From: Tilletiaria anomala UBC 951
Taxonomy: Eukaryota > Basidiomycota > Exobasidiomycetes > Georgefischeriales > Tilletiariaceae
Assembly: GCF_000711695.1 (NCBI RefSeq)
Contig: NW_013547001.1
Span: forward strand, 121,394-185,393
Direction of reading: 5' to 3'
DNA: 64,000 nt
This document shows, piece by piece, positions 1 to 11,347 of this stretch (positions are counted from its first letter, which is position 1; every line of letters starts with the position of its first letter). A model generated the notes under the pieces. It worked only from the letters and a program-made list of their open reading frames with translations. It was not told where the DNA came from and ran no database searches. Made by a program: the position numbers and the translations under genes.

Positions 1-2384
1 ACTTGAGTGCATCAACGATGTACTTAAACCCACTCGGGCTGGTCAACCTCCCTGGAAGATTCTTCCAGGCGATTGTGAATGAACAGTTTTCTTGCTACAA
101 ACATTGCCCATCTATCTCTTAGCTGAGGTTTGCTTCCTCGTCGTAACCGATGCTCGCGCCACCCTGTCCTGCAGATCCTGACAGCAACCAAGTAAAGAGT
201 AGCACCTCACCAACCACCAACCCTTCCACTTGGTCCTGGGGTCATCCTCTATCGCCAGCAAGAGCGGTGCGGAAAACTTCGGTGGAAACGCGCTGAATGA
301 CTCGGCCGCCGTTTCTGATGTTTCCTATTCTCTTCTGGTATGCGCCTGAGCTCACAGTCCCAGCTTTCAGTCTTGGTAAGTGTATCTTTGGCATCCTGCA
401 TTAATCAAGTTTCAGACTTGACATTTTTGACTACTCTCCGCAGTTGATAGCAGCGTGTTGAATATTCTGCCTTTTTATCCTGGTTAATGCTAATCACGAG
501 TGAATGCCTCTGCTGGTGAATGACGCAGGGTCATTCGAATGGGACCATTTCATTCGCAAGCAACCACGCTACGAAGAGGTGAGAAGGAGACACGCTGTCG
601 CACATCAAAGTGATAATATCAACATTCTCGTTTTGCGTGCAGTCGTAGCTCTCGCGCTCAAGCCTGGGTGGCAATCAGCAACGTTTGTGTTAGTGTTGTT
701 GTTGCTGGAAAGAAAACGAAGACAGTGTTTCCATGGCAGGAGCCGAGGGAGGTCGTCGACAGCTCGTCTCATTAATTGACCGGGGGGTAAAGTTGGCCGG
801 AAACCTGGCAAATACCGAGCCCCTGAATACATAAAACCCTCCCGGAAACCCCTGTCAAGCCTTTCTGGGAAGGGGCTACTCGAAATAGAGCTCCGCCAAC
901 CTCCCGTAAAGCCTCTATATGTTCATTCCTTACTTAGCCAGCCAAATGGCGAACTCATTGAACCTCTTCCACTCTACCTCCAGAGCACAAATCTGGGGGT
1001 TACCAGGGCCCGGAAAAGCAGCTTCCTTGCGGTTCCCAGGAGCTCAAACCTCCCGGAGTGACTGGGCTAGTGGACCAGACTCGGTGAATTTTCTAACCCT
1101 TGCGGGGCTACGGTAAGCTCTCGGGGAAAGGGGCTCAGAAGTTACCGGGATTCGGGGGTTTGCGGTGCAGGCCCACATAGTTTCCAGGCCAACTCTACGG
1201 GGGAGCGGGTATGTACAGGTACGCATGCGCCATGGTGTACTGGTCTGTGGTGTACCTGAGGGCCTCATATGCCGCGATTTGGGACTGGGACTGGGACGGG
1301 GAGCGCAGCGAGCAAGCGTGCTGGCATGGAGCCTTGGGCGCCTACCTTCAATGTAAATCAATACAGGTTAGCGCAAACGTGAGTCGGAGCTTCCGACGCA
1401 ACTTAACTCGATTGCGGACTGCGGTCTGGGGCGGTTGTATGGGTTCAAGCGGTGGTGCAAACTGGCTGGTAGGTGCGGGAGCGTAGAATGTCACGCGACC
1501 CACCTGCGAAAGTGATGGCTGAGCCACATTCCTCCGCTGGCTGTTTGACGCCTGTCAAAGTGCATATCACACTACACATTTGCCGTTTAGCTGTGCAGTT
1601 CGTGTCAGCCTGAAGTGAAGAGACCGACAAGCGGACACCTGCAGCAGGATGCTGCAGACAGCCTCGAGGTAGAATGTCTCTATAGGCTGAAACAAACTGT
1701 GAGCGGGGCCGCTGGCTTCAGGAAGCTCTAGGTGCATTCACATCACTCGGCCTCCAGCGTGTTCATCTCGAGTCTCCGAGTCAAGGTATCTTGGCAGGCG
1801 TTATCTCTCAAAGTCATCCTTCCTCAGTGCCCAGACCTAGGCTGGTGTCAGCATTCCACATGTGCCCCAGCTTACCAACACCGCAATCGGGCGGCGGTAT
1901 GCATCAACCGGTGCTGGTTATCCCGGGGTGCTCATCTTCGAGGCTAGAACACCATTCTGGAAACCGCGTTGAAAGATCTGCCTAGATCAGATGAATTGAT
2001 TCGCTTTTTGTGTCCCAGGTTTCATGAATGCCTCCAGCAACAATTCACCAAATTAAAGGGCGTGTAGTAAATGGGTATCTGAGCAAGCTTGGGCCCTCTC
2101 CGTTCCGCAAAATCAATATATGCCTGCAATGCTCTTCCTCATCCTCCATGACATGCACTTTCAGTTGTCTGAATAGTGAGACCAATCAGGTGTACCCATG
2201 TTCTAATTTCGTTTAAGCGTTGAGCTACTGGAAAATCCATTGCGTACATTAGTGCACAATCTGTGCAAAGGCCTGTACAAGGCAGCATTGTATGCATGGT
2301 AAAAAAAAGCATAACAAGTTGCCAAGGACATGCTCCAGCATCGAACCAACTCAACTTCTTCCCCCTTCCCCGGGTTCCTCTTCT
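1..2384. other. gene-poor left end
   Basis: No open frame here has recognisable protein similarity, and none is long enough to stand alone. A frame open from base 2 to a TGA at about 82-84 could be the last codons of a gene lying to the left, but about 27 codons are not enough to judge. The only structured object I see is the inverted-repeat element reported separately at 787-1199. Confidence 0.5.
787..1199. repeat. MITE-like element with imperfect terminal inverted repeats
   Basis: The left arm at 787-805 (gtaaagttggccggaaacc) pairs with the reverse complement of the right arm at about 1179-1198, which reads agtttccaggccaactctac on the plus strand. The arms differ by about two substitutions and one inserted base. 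The interior is rich in G/C runs such as cccgg, ggggct and cggaaacc, which recur in both orientations and suggest further partial self-pairing. There is no coding frame inside. The size of about 410 bp and lack of coding capacity fit a non-autonomous DNA element, but I could not identify a target-site duplication. It could also be a chance palindromic GC-rich stretch. Confidence 0.35.
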
Positions 2385-4334
2385 CTAGAAACCATCTTTC
2401 GCCAGATCCTCGCAGATTTGCATGTAAAAGCTGATGGCGTCAAAAACTGAGTTGGGTCCGTAGACGAGTTTGGTGAGCGCGCCGCCGGTCTGCCAGCCGA
2501 CGATCTGAAGGTGGCTGACGTTGTCGAGGGTACCTTGGTACTGCCCCCACTTGCTGCTCTCGACGGAAACCATGCCGTCGTTGGCACCCTCGGCTTCGTA
2601 GATAATGCCGTGCGGGATACGGAACTCGTTCCAGACGCTCGGCGTGAATTGCGCGCCCCATGAGTAGTAGCGCGTCGCTGGGTGGTCCGGGACGCGCTTG
2701 TTGAACTCGTGCATCGCGTCGACGGCCAGATTCTCGAACGCCCGTCCGCCACCGGGTAGACCGACTGACTTAAGCATGCTCAGCAGGCGTGCAAGCTTGT
2801 CACGCCCGATAACCTTGTCGAGCATAAAGTCGGCAAACGTGCTGCCGCGGTGCGGCGTCGTAATCGTCGTCAAGCTCTTGATGCTGAACGACGGGCGCAG
2901 CTGCGAGACGAGGTAGCGCGAGTCGAGCCCGCCCATGCTGTGCGCGACAATGTTGATCTCGCGGCCGGCGAAGCGCTCCTCAATCTGTGCCTTGAGCGCG
3001 GCCGCGCGCTCCTGGATGCTCGCAGACATCGGCACGCGGCACACTAGTACCTCGCACCCGTTCGCCTCGAGCGCCTCGATCACACCGCGCCAGTACGAGA
3101 TGGTGACCGACGGCATCAGCGTCAGCTGGTCGAACCCGAACAATCCATGGCTGAAGCAGACGGGCAGCTTGGGTGTCAGCCATGTGTCCTGCGCACGTAG
3201 GAGTGATTGCCGACGCGTGATCGTCTCCCCTCCGTGCTCGCCTCCCTCGACGTCCAGGCCCTTCTCAACGTCACAGCCAGCGGAGGCGGCGGTGGCACCC
3301 TCCTTCTGCGCCTTGCTCTCAGCTCGATCGACGACACATTCGATCTCCTGCCGGTGAGTTTCAACCCACTTGTTTCCATTTTCTGCTGTGCTCGCTACCC
3401 CCCGCAGCGACGCGATGGTGTCAAAGAAGCGTGAAGATGCGTCGGTCTCGCTCCCTGCGTTTGCGTGCTGGTATCTGCTCAGGCTGCTTGGATCGGAAGG
3501 TGTGCGGATGACGCCATCAACATCAGGCGGTCCTGCAGTTCCGGCGAAGCGATCCCAAACGGACTGCAGGCCTTTCATGAGCAAGCTGTCTTCGTTCAAT
3601 GGCTCCTCTTCTCGTCGCTGCGGCTGCTGGTGGCCATCGCCAGATGGCAGCGTCCGATCAGACAGGAGTCCGTTGAGCGTCGCGCTGGCGCTCTGGCAAG
3701 ATGTGCTGCTGAAGCTCCTGGTCGACACACGTGGAGGGGAAGAGCCGCTCGTGCTGCCATGGTACCATGGTGCGTCGACGGGCTGCCACGCCTCGCCCGG
3801 TCTACGGATGAAGACGCCATCGTCCGCCGAGGGCAAGTATACCTGCAGCGCTGACACCGACCGCGGTGACGCGGGAGACTCGGTCGGCAGCAGCTGCCAT
3901 CCTGCTCGCACTGCAGATGGACTGGTGGGCTGTGCGGGAGAGGATGAGCGGGAGATGCTGTAAGGGGGATGTTGATCAGACAAGACGGCCGAGGGAGGGC
4001 GGCGGATCCTGCTCGATGTTGCTGATGTTGTGGTTTCTTCCATCCATGTAGCATTTTCCCCTACTGTCGTAAAAGATTCTAGTTCAGATCGGAGCTCTTG
4101 TGCGATGGCTTCCGACAGGTCCGCCTCGAGAGCAGGGTTCGCTGCACTGTTCCACTTTGCACTGCCAACTACGGTCACCGCCTGATCTTTCACGGGTGAT
4201 TTTTCGAGTTTCAGCAGCTTGTGCACTGGCGATTGGGGAGAAGCGGGAGAGGCTGTCGAAGAGGACGATTCTTCATCAACTTTAGCAACGACTGCTGCAG
4301 CGTCGCCTTTCGGAGAGGGTGAAGTGAACAGCAT
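2385..4334 (-). CDS. Tgl2-like triacylglycerol lipase (alpha/beta hydrolase), copy 1
   Basis: Single-exon gene of 649 codons if read from the ATG at 4334. The frame stays open further upstream to 4739, but that part is arginine- and proline-rich low complexity, so I prefer the inner start. The C-terminal third holds the enzyme. A strand-helix start has the motif CFSHGLFGFD, and the nucleophile elbow AHSMGG puts the catalytic serine at about residue 466. The Asp lies in NDGMVS (about 586) and the His in SHLQIVG (about 608). This Asp-His spacing resembles bacterial family I lipases and yeast Tgl2. The first 400 residues are Ser/Pro-rich and probably disordered. The protein is expected to hydrolyse acylglycerols; mitochondrial or lipid-droplet location is not shown by the sequence. 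A longer paralog lies at 11348-14259 on the same strand. The start is shared with a divergent promoter for the RING-CH gene. Confidence 0.8.
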   Translation of the reverse strand: MLFTSPSPKGDAAAVVAKVDEESSSSTASPASPQSPVHKLLKLEKSPVKDQAVTVVGSAKWNSAANPALEADLSEAIAQELRSELESFTTVGENATWMEETTTSATSSRIRRPPSAVLSDQHPPYSISRSSSPAQPTSPSAVRAGWQLLPTESPASPRSVSALQVYLPSADDGVFIRRPGEAWQPVDAPWYHGSTSGSSPPRVSTRSFSSTSCQSASATLNGLLSDRTLPSGDGHQQPQRREEEPLNEDSLLMKGLQSVWDRFAGTAGPPDVDGVIRTPSDPSSLSRYQHANAGSETDASSRFFDTIASLRGVASTAENGNKWVETHRQEIECVVDRAESKAQKEGATAASAGCDVEKGLDVEGGEHGGETITRRQSLLRAQDTWLTPKLPVCFSHGLFGFDQLTLMPSVTISYWRGVIEALEANGCEVLVCRVPMSASIQERAAALKAQIEERFAGREINIVAHSMGGLDSRYLVSQLRPSFSIKSLTTITTPHRGSTFADFMLDKVIGRDKLARLLSMLKSVGLPGGGRAFENLAVDAMHEFNKRVPDHPATRYYSWGAQFTPSVWNEFRIPHGIIYEAEGANDGMVSVESSKWGQYQGTLDNVSHLQIVGWQTGGALTKLVYGPNSVFDAISFYMQICEDLAKDGF

Positions 4335-4953
4335 CCAAGCGTGCCGCTGCTGCTGCCGCCCCGGTGTACTCCAGTGCGTCGCCAGCAGGAGAGGAGGCTG
4401 AACACCGCCGGCGATGCGACCAGCGCTCCTTATAGAAGCAATAGCAAAGAGGTGGGAGGGCCAGAGGGAAGCATACGGAGGAAGGGGCGAACCGACCAGC
4501 CGGAACCGGGGCCGCCTCTGCGGCGACGGCAGCCGCGTCGAGATGAGGGGCCGGTGCAGGTACGCCAGCTTGGGCAAGGCGGGCGGCGAGCGATGGGTGC
4601 AAAGAGAGGGAATGGCGGGCGGCGGCAGCCTCAGGCGTGTGCGTGTGCATATGCATGTGCGTTGTCGTGGTTGGCTGTGCCGATTTCCATCGCCGCACCA
4701 TACAACATCTCCCATACAAATGCTCCCCATAAAGGACAAAGCGGTGCTCCTCGGGTTCTCGGCCGAGAGCTTCCGGGCGGTGCCCCTTCCAGCAGCCTGC
4801 CCCCTTGGCTGATCCTATCCCCATGGGACTCAGGTTATATAGTACGCGAACACTTGCTCTGCAGGATCACAACCGGCACGGAAGGAAAGGCGGGGCCGCT
4901 TAGGGAAAGGGAGGACCCTGATCGAATGGAGGTCCCACTCTAGTGGCAGAACG
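4335..4953. promoter_or_regulatory. divergent promoter region, lipase 1 / RING-CH gene
   Basis: About 620 bp separate the chosen lipase start (minus strand) from the RING-CH start (plus strand). It includes a TATA-like stretch, gttatatag, near 4834-4842, about 110 bp upstream of the plus-strand ATG. If the lipase really begins at 4739 the shared region shrinks to about 215 bp. No other site was recognised. Confidence 0.3.
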
Positions 4954-7900
4954 ATGACTGAGACCGGCATAGACGCAGACATTGACCGTGAGCTGGCCCA
5001 ACAGCTGGCCGAGCGGGCCCAGCGCTACCGGATCTTTGAGGATGACGAGCTCGAGGCGGACGATGTCGACGATCAGCTCGGTGGCCTACTTGGCGAGCTT
5101 GTCAACAGCGACTTAGCCAGCAGTGCTGGGCCGTTTGACGATGGAGAAGAGGGGCGGCGACGGCGACGACAATGGAAGCCAAGGCAAGAGAAAGGCTGGT
5201 TCTCCACCGCCCGCACAGCCGTCCATAAGATCCATCGCAGCGTCTCGGTCGAGCTCGAGCGCGAGGGCGTCATCTCCGAGTCATCCTCCGGTGCCCTACG
5301 AAGACAGAACATCGAGGCTGAACAGCTGAGGTCCCGCAAGTGGGCCCAAAGGAACAGGTCTTTGCAGCCCCAGCGGCCGCAGCCGCAACCGCAAATGGCG
5401 AGCGAAGCAAAAGCTGACGACGATGGCCCAAAAGCTCCTCCATACAAGGTAGATGCGGCAGAAGAGAGGGTCTGTCGGATGTGCCTGGGCGAAGAGGGTG
5501 AGGCTGATGATAATGGGCTCAACCTCGGACCTCTTATAGCACCTTGCAGCTGCGCCGGTTCGATGAAGGTAAGTGCGCTTCGCTCAGACTTTATCTTTGT
5601 ATGTCGGTTCACATCCTCTTCTCTTACCCTTTTATCTTTCCTCCCCCGTAGTGGGTGCATGCGCAATGTCTTTACCGCTGGCGGACGACTAGCACGTCGC
5701 CCTCGAGCGCCAACATTTGCGGGCAGTGCTCGTTTCGCTACCGGCTAAAGCCGCCACGTGGCGGTTCCGTCATGATCTGGGCGCTTAACTGCCACCCGCT
5801 CCGGGTCATACTTGCCATTGCTGGCGTGGCAGTGGGAGCACTTCTGGCCGGGGTCCTCAGCATACATACGGTTCGCGCGATTGGCACGATCCCGCCGCTG
5901 CAGAAGGCGCTTCTGTACACCCTTAGCGACCCGCCTCCGCCTTACCGCATCTCGCTCGCAGATGACAAAGCGGCAATCCATATCCAGCACTTCTTGTTCG
6001 ACGACTTCTTTGGAAACAGAGCCTACCGGCTGTGTCCAACGCAGGTTGATATTCTCGCACGAGCATCCATTGACGCCATCAACTTCGTGCAGGAGACCAA
6101 GCGCGACGACCCTGTCTACTACGATCTAAGCGCAGTCGACGACGGGTGGCCAGAAACAAAGGTACACGGAGGAAAGAATGAAAGCATGGAAATCAATGAT
6201 GACCGAATAGTACAGCCCCTAGCATTGCGGTCCTACACGGTGATCAGCTCGAACATCAAGAAAATTTGGCGCGAGGCTCACCTGGCCCGCCGTGGATGGC
6301 GCGTAGGAACGGTTGGCGACGCCGTTGGAGGAAGCGGGAACTCCTCAGGGACGGATGCGGGGGAAAGCAACGAGAAGAGCCGCAAGCCGATGCCGTCCGA
6401 ACTGTGGCGTCTGATACAGCAGGCCACCATTGTCGCCGATGCGTCCTCTTCCGATCTGGTGGTGCGCTCCGGCGCCGCAGCGCGCGGGATGCGCGAAGTG
6501 ACAATCCAGCACAGCTTTGCACGTTTTCAAGAACGCCACGGAAACCCGTCGCAATCGGTCGCCGTGCGTTACCCGCCCGGGTTTCTCGGCATCGTACGCC
6601 TTGTGCTACACGCATTCTACGAATACTGGCACGAGAACATCGAGGCGTTGCGCAAGTCCTTTGGGAGGATGTTTATCGGCCTCGCGCGCGCGTCAGTCGC
6701 CGTGACACTCGTCATCGCTAGCAGGCGCGGTGCGATCGAGCTCGTGTGGCTCCTCGTCAAAGTTGCTACCAGCGCTGCGATTGCCTACCTTGAGGAAGAA
6801 CTGCAGGCTCCGATGCCGCTGCCGAAAATCCTCCCCGGTGCTCCCATCCCCATACGCAGCCAACGACGCATCTGGGCAGGGCGAGCGCTGTTCGTGCTCA
6901 TCCATGCGTCAGTCGCGGTCTTTGGCCCGTTCTGGCCCAACTGGTGGGGCGGCTACCCGGTCTCGATTTATATGCGCCCGGCTGCGAGCTCGTGGTCGCT
7001 GATGGAGTCGTTCTTGTTCATGAAGGGGAGGCCCGGATTGGCTATTGTACAGTTCATCGACTACCTCGTCTCGCTTCTCGAGGGCTCAAGCGCGGCGGCG
7101 CGCTGGTTTCGCCAGACGTACACCAATGGCTGGCTTGGTGCCGACTGGACGTTCCCCGATGCCAGCGCCGGCGAGGGCTACCGCCGCGTGCTTGCTGGTC
7201 TGCTAGGTGACGAGCGCCGCGCGGCGATGTCGCGCTTTGACATCTACCTCTCCCAGCGCGGCAGACGCCTGATCACCGGCCGGGTGCGCCCGGGCGACAT
7301 GGCTGCGCTTGTCGATGCGTCGCGCAGCAGCTGGGACGCGTACGTACGCCTCGCCATCATGCTCGGTGCGCTCGTCTTCGTCACGGCGTCCGTAACACTC
7401 CTGCTTCAAATTGTCGTGAAGGTGGTGGTGCTGAATGTGTTCCTGGAACGGATCCGCCCGAACCTTCAACACCTCGCTGCGATCATGTTCGATCACGAGT
7501 GGCTGCGCACGGTCGGGGCTCTGTTCACTACTGCTCATTGGCAGAGATGGAAGCAGCGTCGTCACCTGCGGCGGCAGGGAGCTGAGCAACGGCAGCAAGG
7601 AAGCGGCGTACGAGCTCGCCTCAACCCCATGCTGGATACCGCGACGCTGCCGCCGCCCGATCCGCTGCCCGATCCAGCCGTCGTCGTTGGTCTTGGTCCT
7701 GCTCCTGCTCCAGCTCAAGCTCCAGCTCCTGCAGTAGGTCGAGGTGCGCCGGCTCAGCACCCCGCGAACATTGAGCTGAACATTGGCGGTGTCGCGATCG
7801 GCCTTGCGGCCGGAATGCAGGACCCAGACGCCGGCATGGCTGTGCAGGGCGACCCGCCGCGCTCGCGGTGGACCATGGTCGTCCCGATCATCATGAACAT

Positions 7901-8144
7901 CTACAGCAACGTGATGTTCACTGTGTACTTGCTCAATGTCACTGCGCACGCTGCGCCTTTTGCGTGAGTAGTGCGCTTGTTCACCCATTGACGCCAGAGG
8001 CGTGGAGCGCCGTGCTAACCGTGGGCTTTTGTTCTTTGTGCGAATCAATGCAGTCCGTTCGCCATCATGTACAATTACGTGAGAGGCTTAGAAAAGACAT
8101 CGCGCGTGGCGCGCGATGTCATCGACCTCTCTTCACGCGCATGA
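4954..8144 (+). CDS. RING-CH (RINGv) multi-span membrane E3 ubiquitin ligase
   Basis: Model: join 4954-5568, 5652-7963, 8054-8144; 1005 residues. The first intron splits the zinc-binding domain exactly between a Lys and the Trp-Val-His. Joining the exons gives a complete C4HC3 set: C174, C177, C198, C200, H208, C211, C228 and C231, which is the RING-CH layout of MARCH and Doa10/SSM4 ligases. Several long hydrophobic segments follow (first about 246-270, more around 470-560 and 740-790, and a last one near 955-975), so the protein should sit in an internal membrane, probably the ER. A Pro/Ala-rich linker lies near 870-910. The last small exon is chosen because GTGAGT, a GCTAAC branch site and an AATGCAG acceptor are all present; without it the frame stops at 7967. 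Doa10 itself has its RING-CH at the extreme N-terminus and is longer, so this may be a shorter fungal MARCH-like family. Confidence 0.75.
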
Positions 8145-8740
8145 AGCGTGGAGCCTGAAGATGGCATTTGATTGTAACATGCACTAGCTCTATCCCACTT
8201 GCATACCTACCGCCACGCTATTGATTTCACGCCCTTGTATGCTCCCACTCTTGTTCCAACACCGAATCGACGTTGCCGGCTACGAAAGAGGAGATTCAGG
8301 CGACTCCATTCAAGGCGAAGCTCTTTGCAAGCATTTCCCCCCTTTCAAAAAAGTTGAAAAAGACAGGGTCGCTGCTCAAGAGGGAGAACTGCTCGCCATC
8401 AAAGAGTGAACGCATCTGCCGACGTGGTCCTAGTGTGCGAGGAGCACAAGAATGGAATCCCCCACATGCATGCTGGCCGTGGCGGGCTTGGTGGTGGCGC
8501 TGAAGAAAGCACGCGCTCTGATTGGCTGCGGGGGACTTGAACATTAGGGTTGCTGTATTTTTCCCGTTCTCCGTTCTCATCCATCATTCTATTAGATTCT
8601 CACGCCAGCCGCCCGCCACACATTGGGTGCAACTAACACTACAATACAACCACCAATCATACCTGCTATCCATCTTGTTGGCTTCACGCAGAGTTGGGAC
8701 CAGGCAAGGACCAGCTGTCGCTTTCAGAGAGGAGCTCAAG
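8145..8740. other. intergenic and 5' leader of the complex I gene
   Basis: About 600 bp without a recognisable gene. The region just before 8741 keeps an open frame in phase with the next gene. That frame lacks protein character and is read as leader. Confidence 0.4.
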
Positions 8741-10824
8741 ATGCAGCGTGCTTGTGAGTTTGCGCCGTGCTTGCCCGGCACTCGCCAGATGAGATTGATC
8801 GCTCGTCGCGTTTCGTTCACTAACACCGGTCTTGTGCGCCCCTTCATGGCTGCATCTCTAGCTCTTCTTGCTGCCAACGCTCGGGTATGCCTCCGCACCG
8901 GCGGTAACACCCCTGTGCAGAGCATCGCTAGCCCTGCAGCAGCAGGTGCTCGCGGGTTGGCCACAGTGACCGATGCGCCCAAGCGGGCATATGGCGGTCT
9001 GCGCGACCAGGATCGCATCTTCCAGAACGCATACATGCGCCATGATTTTGGGCTCAAGGGCGCCAAGGCCCGCGGTGACTGGCACAGGACCAAGGACATC
9101 CTCCTTAAGGGCGACGACTGGATCATCGGGCAGATGAAGGCGTCCGGCATGCGCGGCCGCGGCGGCGCCGGCTTCCCCTCGGGGCTCAAGTGGAGCTTCA
9201 TGAACAAACCTGGCTGGCAGAACGACAAGCGCCCCCGCTACCTTGTCATCAACGCCGACGAGGGTGAGCCGGGAACTTGCAAGGACAGGGAGATCATGCG
9301 TGGCGACCCTCATAAGCTTGTCGAGGGATGCTTGGTCGCCGGTCGGGCCATGAACGCCAACGCAGGTGAGCAGGCAAGCACGCCTCAGAGCCTCTTCCTT
9401 CGCCCTCCGCAGGTGCTTTATTAGCTGACGCTGTTCCCACTCTCCGCAGCGTATATCTATGTGCGTGGAGAGTTCTACCTCGAGGCGGCGCACTTGCAGC
9501 AAGCCATCAACGAGGCGTACAAGGATGGCCTGATCGGCAAGAACGCCTGCGGCTCGGGCTACGACTTTGACGTCTACGTCCACAAGGGCGCCGGTGCCTA
9601 TATCTGCGGCGAGGAGACCGCCCTGATCGAGTCCATTGAGGGCAAGCAGGGCAAGCCGCGTCTCAAGCCGCCCTTCCCCGCCGACGTTGGCCTGTTCGGC
9701 TGCCCGACGACAGTCGCCAACGTCGAGACAGTCGCCGCGGCGCCGACGATCATGCGCCGCGGCGCCGAGTGGTTTGCAAGCTTTGGCCGCGAGAAGAACT
9801 CGGGCACCAAGCTCTTCGCCATCAGCGGCCACGTCAACCACCCTTGCGTCGTCGAGGAGGAGATGAGCATCCCCCTGCGCGAGCTCATCGAGCGCCACTG
9901 CGGCGGCGTCCGCGGCGGCTGGGACAACCTCCTCGGCATCGTCCCCGGCGGATCCTCCGTTCCCATCTTGCCCAAGAACCGGTGCGAGGAGGTGCTGATG
10001 GACTTTGACTCGCTGCGTGACGCCCAGTCCTCGCTCGGCACAGGCGCCGTCATCGTCATGGACAAGAGCACCGACGTCATCCAGGCCATCGCCCGTTTCG
10101 CCAAATTCTACAAGCACGAGTCCTGCGGGCAGTGCACCCCATGCCGCGAGGGCACCACTTGGGTCTCCAACATGGTGAGTTACGCCTCTCTTGCGCGTCT
10201 CCTTGCTTCAGAAGGGAACAAGTAGCGCGGCGAAATCTCAGAAGCGACGAGAAAAGACTGGTTGCTGAACTCTACCATTGCACTTCGCCCCATCACAGAT
10301 GGACCGCTTCGTCGAAGGCCGTGGTACCTACCGCGAGATCGACATGGTGTGTCGCTTCACCCTTTCACTTCGTTCTCATTTCTGAGGAAGCTCATATACT
10401 TTTTCCCATATCTTTTACGTAGCTCTGGGAGCTTACCAGGCAATTTGAAGGGCACACGATCTGTGCACTTGCAGGTAGGTGTTCCTCCTGGCTCCCAACC
10501 CCTCTTTGCTCTTCTCACTCTAACACACTCATTTTACCACAAACAGATGCCGCTGCGTGGCCGGTTCAAGGTGAATTGAGCGCTGTACCAGCTGGTGGTG
10601 ACAGTTCTTCCCTTCCAGATTCTGACATTGCTTGTGCGTCCTTCACAGGTCTTCTACGACACTTCCGCGATCATGTCGAAGAGCGCATGGACGCTTACCA
10701 ACAGAAGCACGGTCAGGTTCTGTTCGGTGGCCACTTGGCGAGCGAAGTCGACCCTTCCCTGTCCCTCCCTGGCAACATTGCATCGCCCGAGCCAGCAGGA
10801 AGTGTTCCACCTGCCTCTCATTGA
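8741..10824 (+). CDS. NDUFV1: NADH:ubiquinone oxidoreductase 51-kDa flavoprotein subunit, mitochondrial
   Basis: Model: join 8741-8753, 8862-9365, 9450-10174, 10299-10346, 10423-10474, 10547-10570, 10649-10824; 513 residues. This is the peripheral-arm subunit of complex I that binds NADH, FMN and the N3 4Fe-4S cluster. Visible signatures are the glycine-rich [14 protein letters not shown] loop, [13 protein letters not shown], and [16 protein letters not shown]. The cluster cysteines are C398, C401 and C404 (in [13 protein letters not shown]) and C444 (in HTICAL). The first exon holds only four codons and one base. Splicing it to 8862 gives a Ser/Ala/Arg-rich presequence ending near AGARGLATV, as expected for mitochondrial import. 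The 24-nt sixth exon encodes the DAAAWPVQ region. Length and domain order match the family (human NDUFV1, Neurospora NUO51). A 419-codon antisense frame over it is a shadow. Confidence 0.95.
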
Positions 10825-11347
10825 TGGCCCTACATCTTTTGTTGATGCTACCGTCGCGCATGAGCGTAATCAAATACATGCTCGTCCACTTAATCCTGTT
10901 TCCGCCTCGGGGATGTGCGTGCGGCTCGCGGCTTGTCTTCTGCTGGTCCTGTTGCGGCGGACTCCCATCACGGGAGTGGAGAAGTCGAACTCAATGTCAG
11001 AGGATCATGCAACTAGCTTGTAAGTCTAATCGAGTGGCTGGATAGGCTTTGTCGTGTTGCCACCTCCCTGCCGATTTGTGAGATTGCAAACCTCCTGATG
11101 CATGAGAGAATATTGATCGGGAATCCTGACGTGACAAAATTGGAGAATGCCAAATGCTGCTATTACAATCAGCCCAAGTCCGCCACAAAGCAAGGATGTT
11201 CAACCTGACAGACATTCGACACGATCAGGCTGGGCTTGCAGATGTAGCTCATGTGCTCGTGTCCATTACAGAACCTTGAAAGTGATGGGGCAAGATGTAA
11301 CATGCGGCATTAAGAAGATTTCTTTGCAATGCATCTTTCATCCTTCT
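10825..11347. other. intergenic spacer between convergent genes
   Basis: About 520 bp between the 3' ends of the complex I gene and the second lipase. Only terminator and untranslated sequence is expected, and I see no feature. Confidence 0.4.

Noticed and set aside
7203-8048. A 281-codon minus-strand frame
   Set aside because: It overlaps the RING-CH gene, is Arg/Ser/His-rich and has no motif.
8858-10117. A 419-codon open frame on the minus strand
   Set aside because: It is antisense to the complex I 51-kDa gene, has a composition typical of a GC-rich shadow, and shows no recognisable domain.
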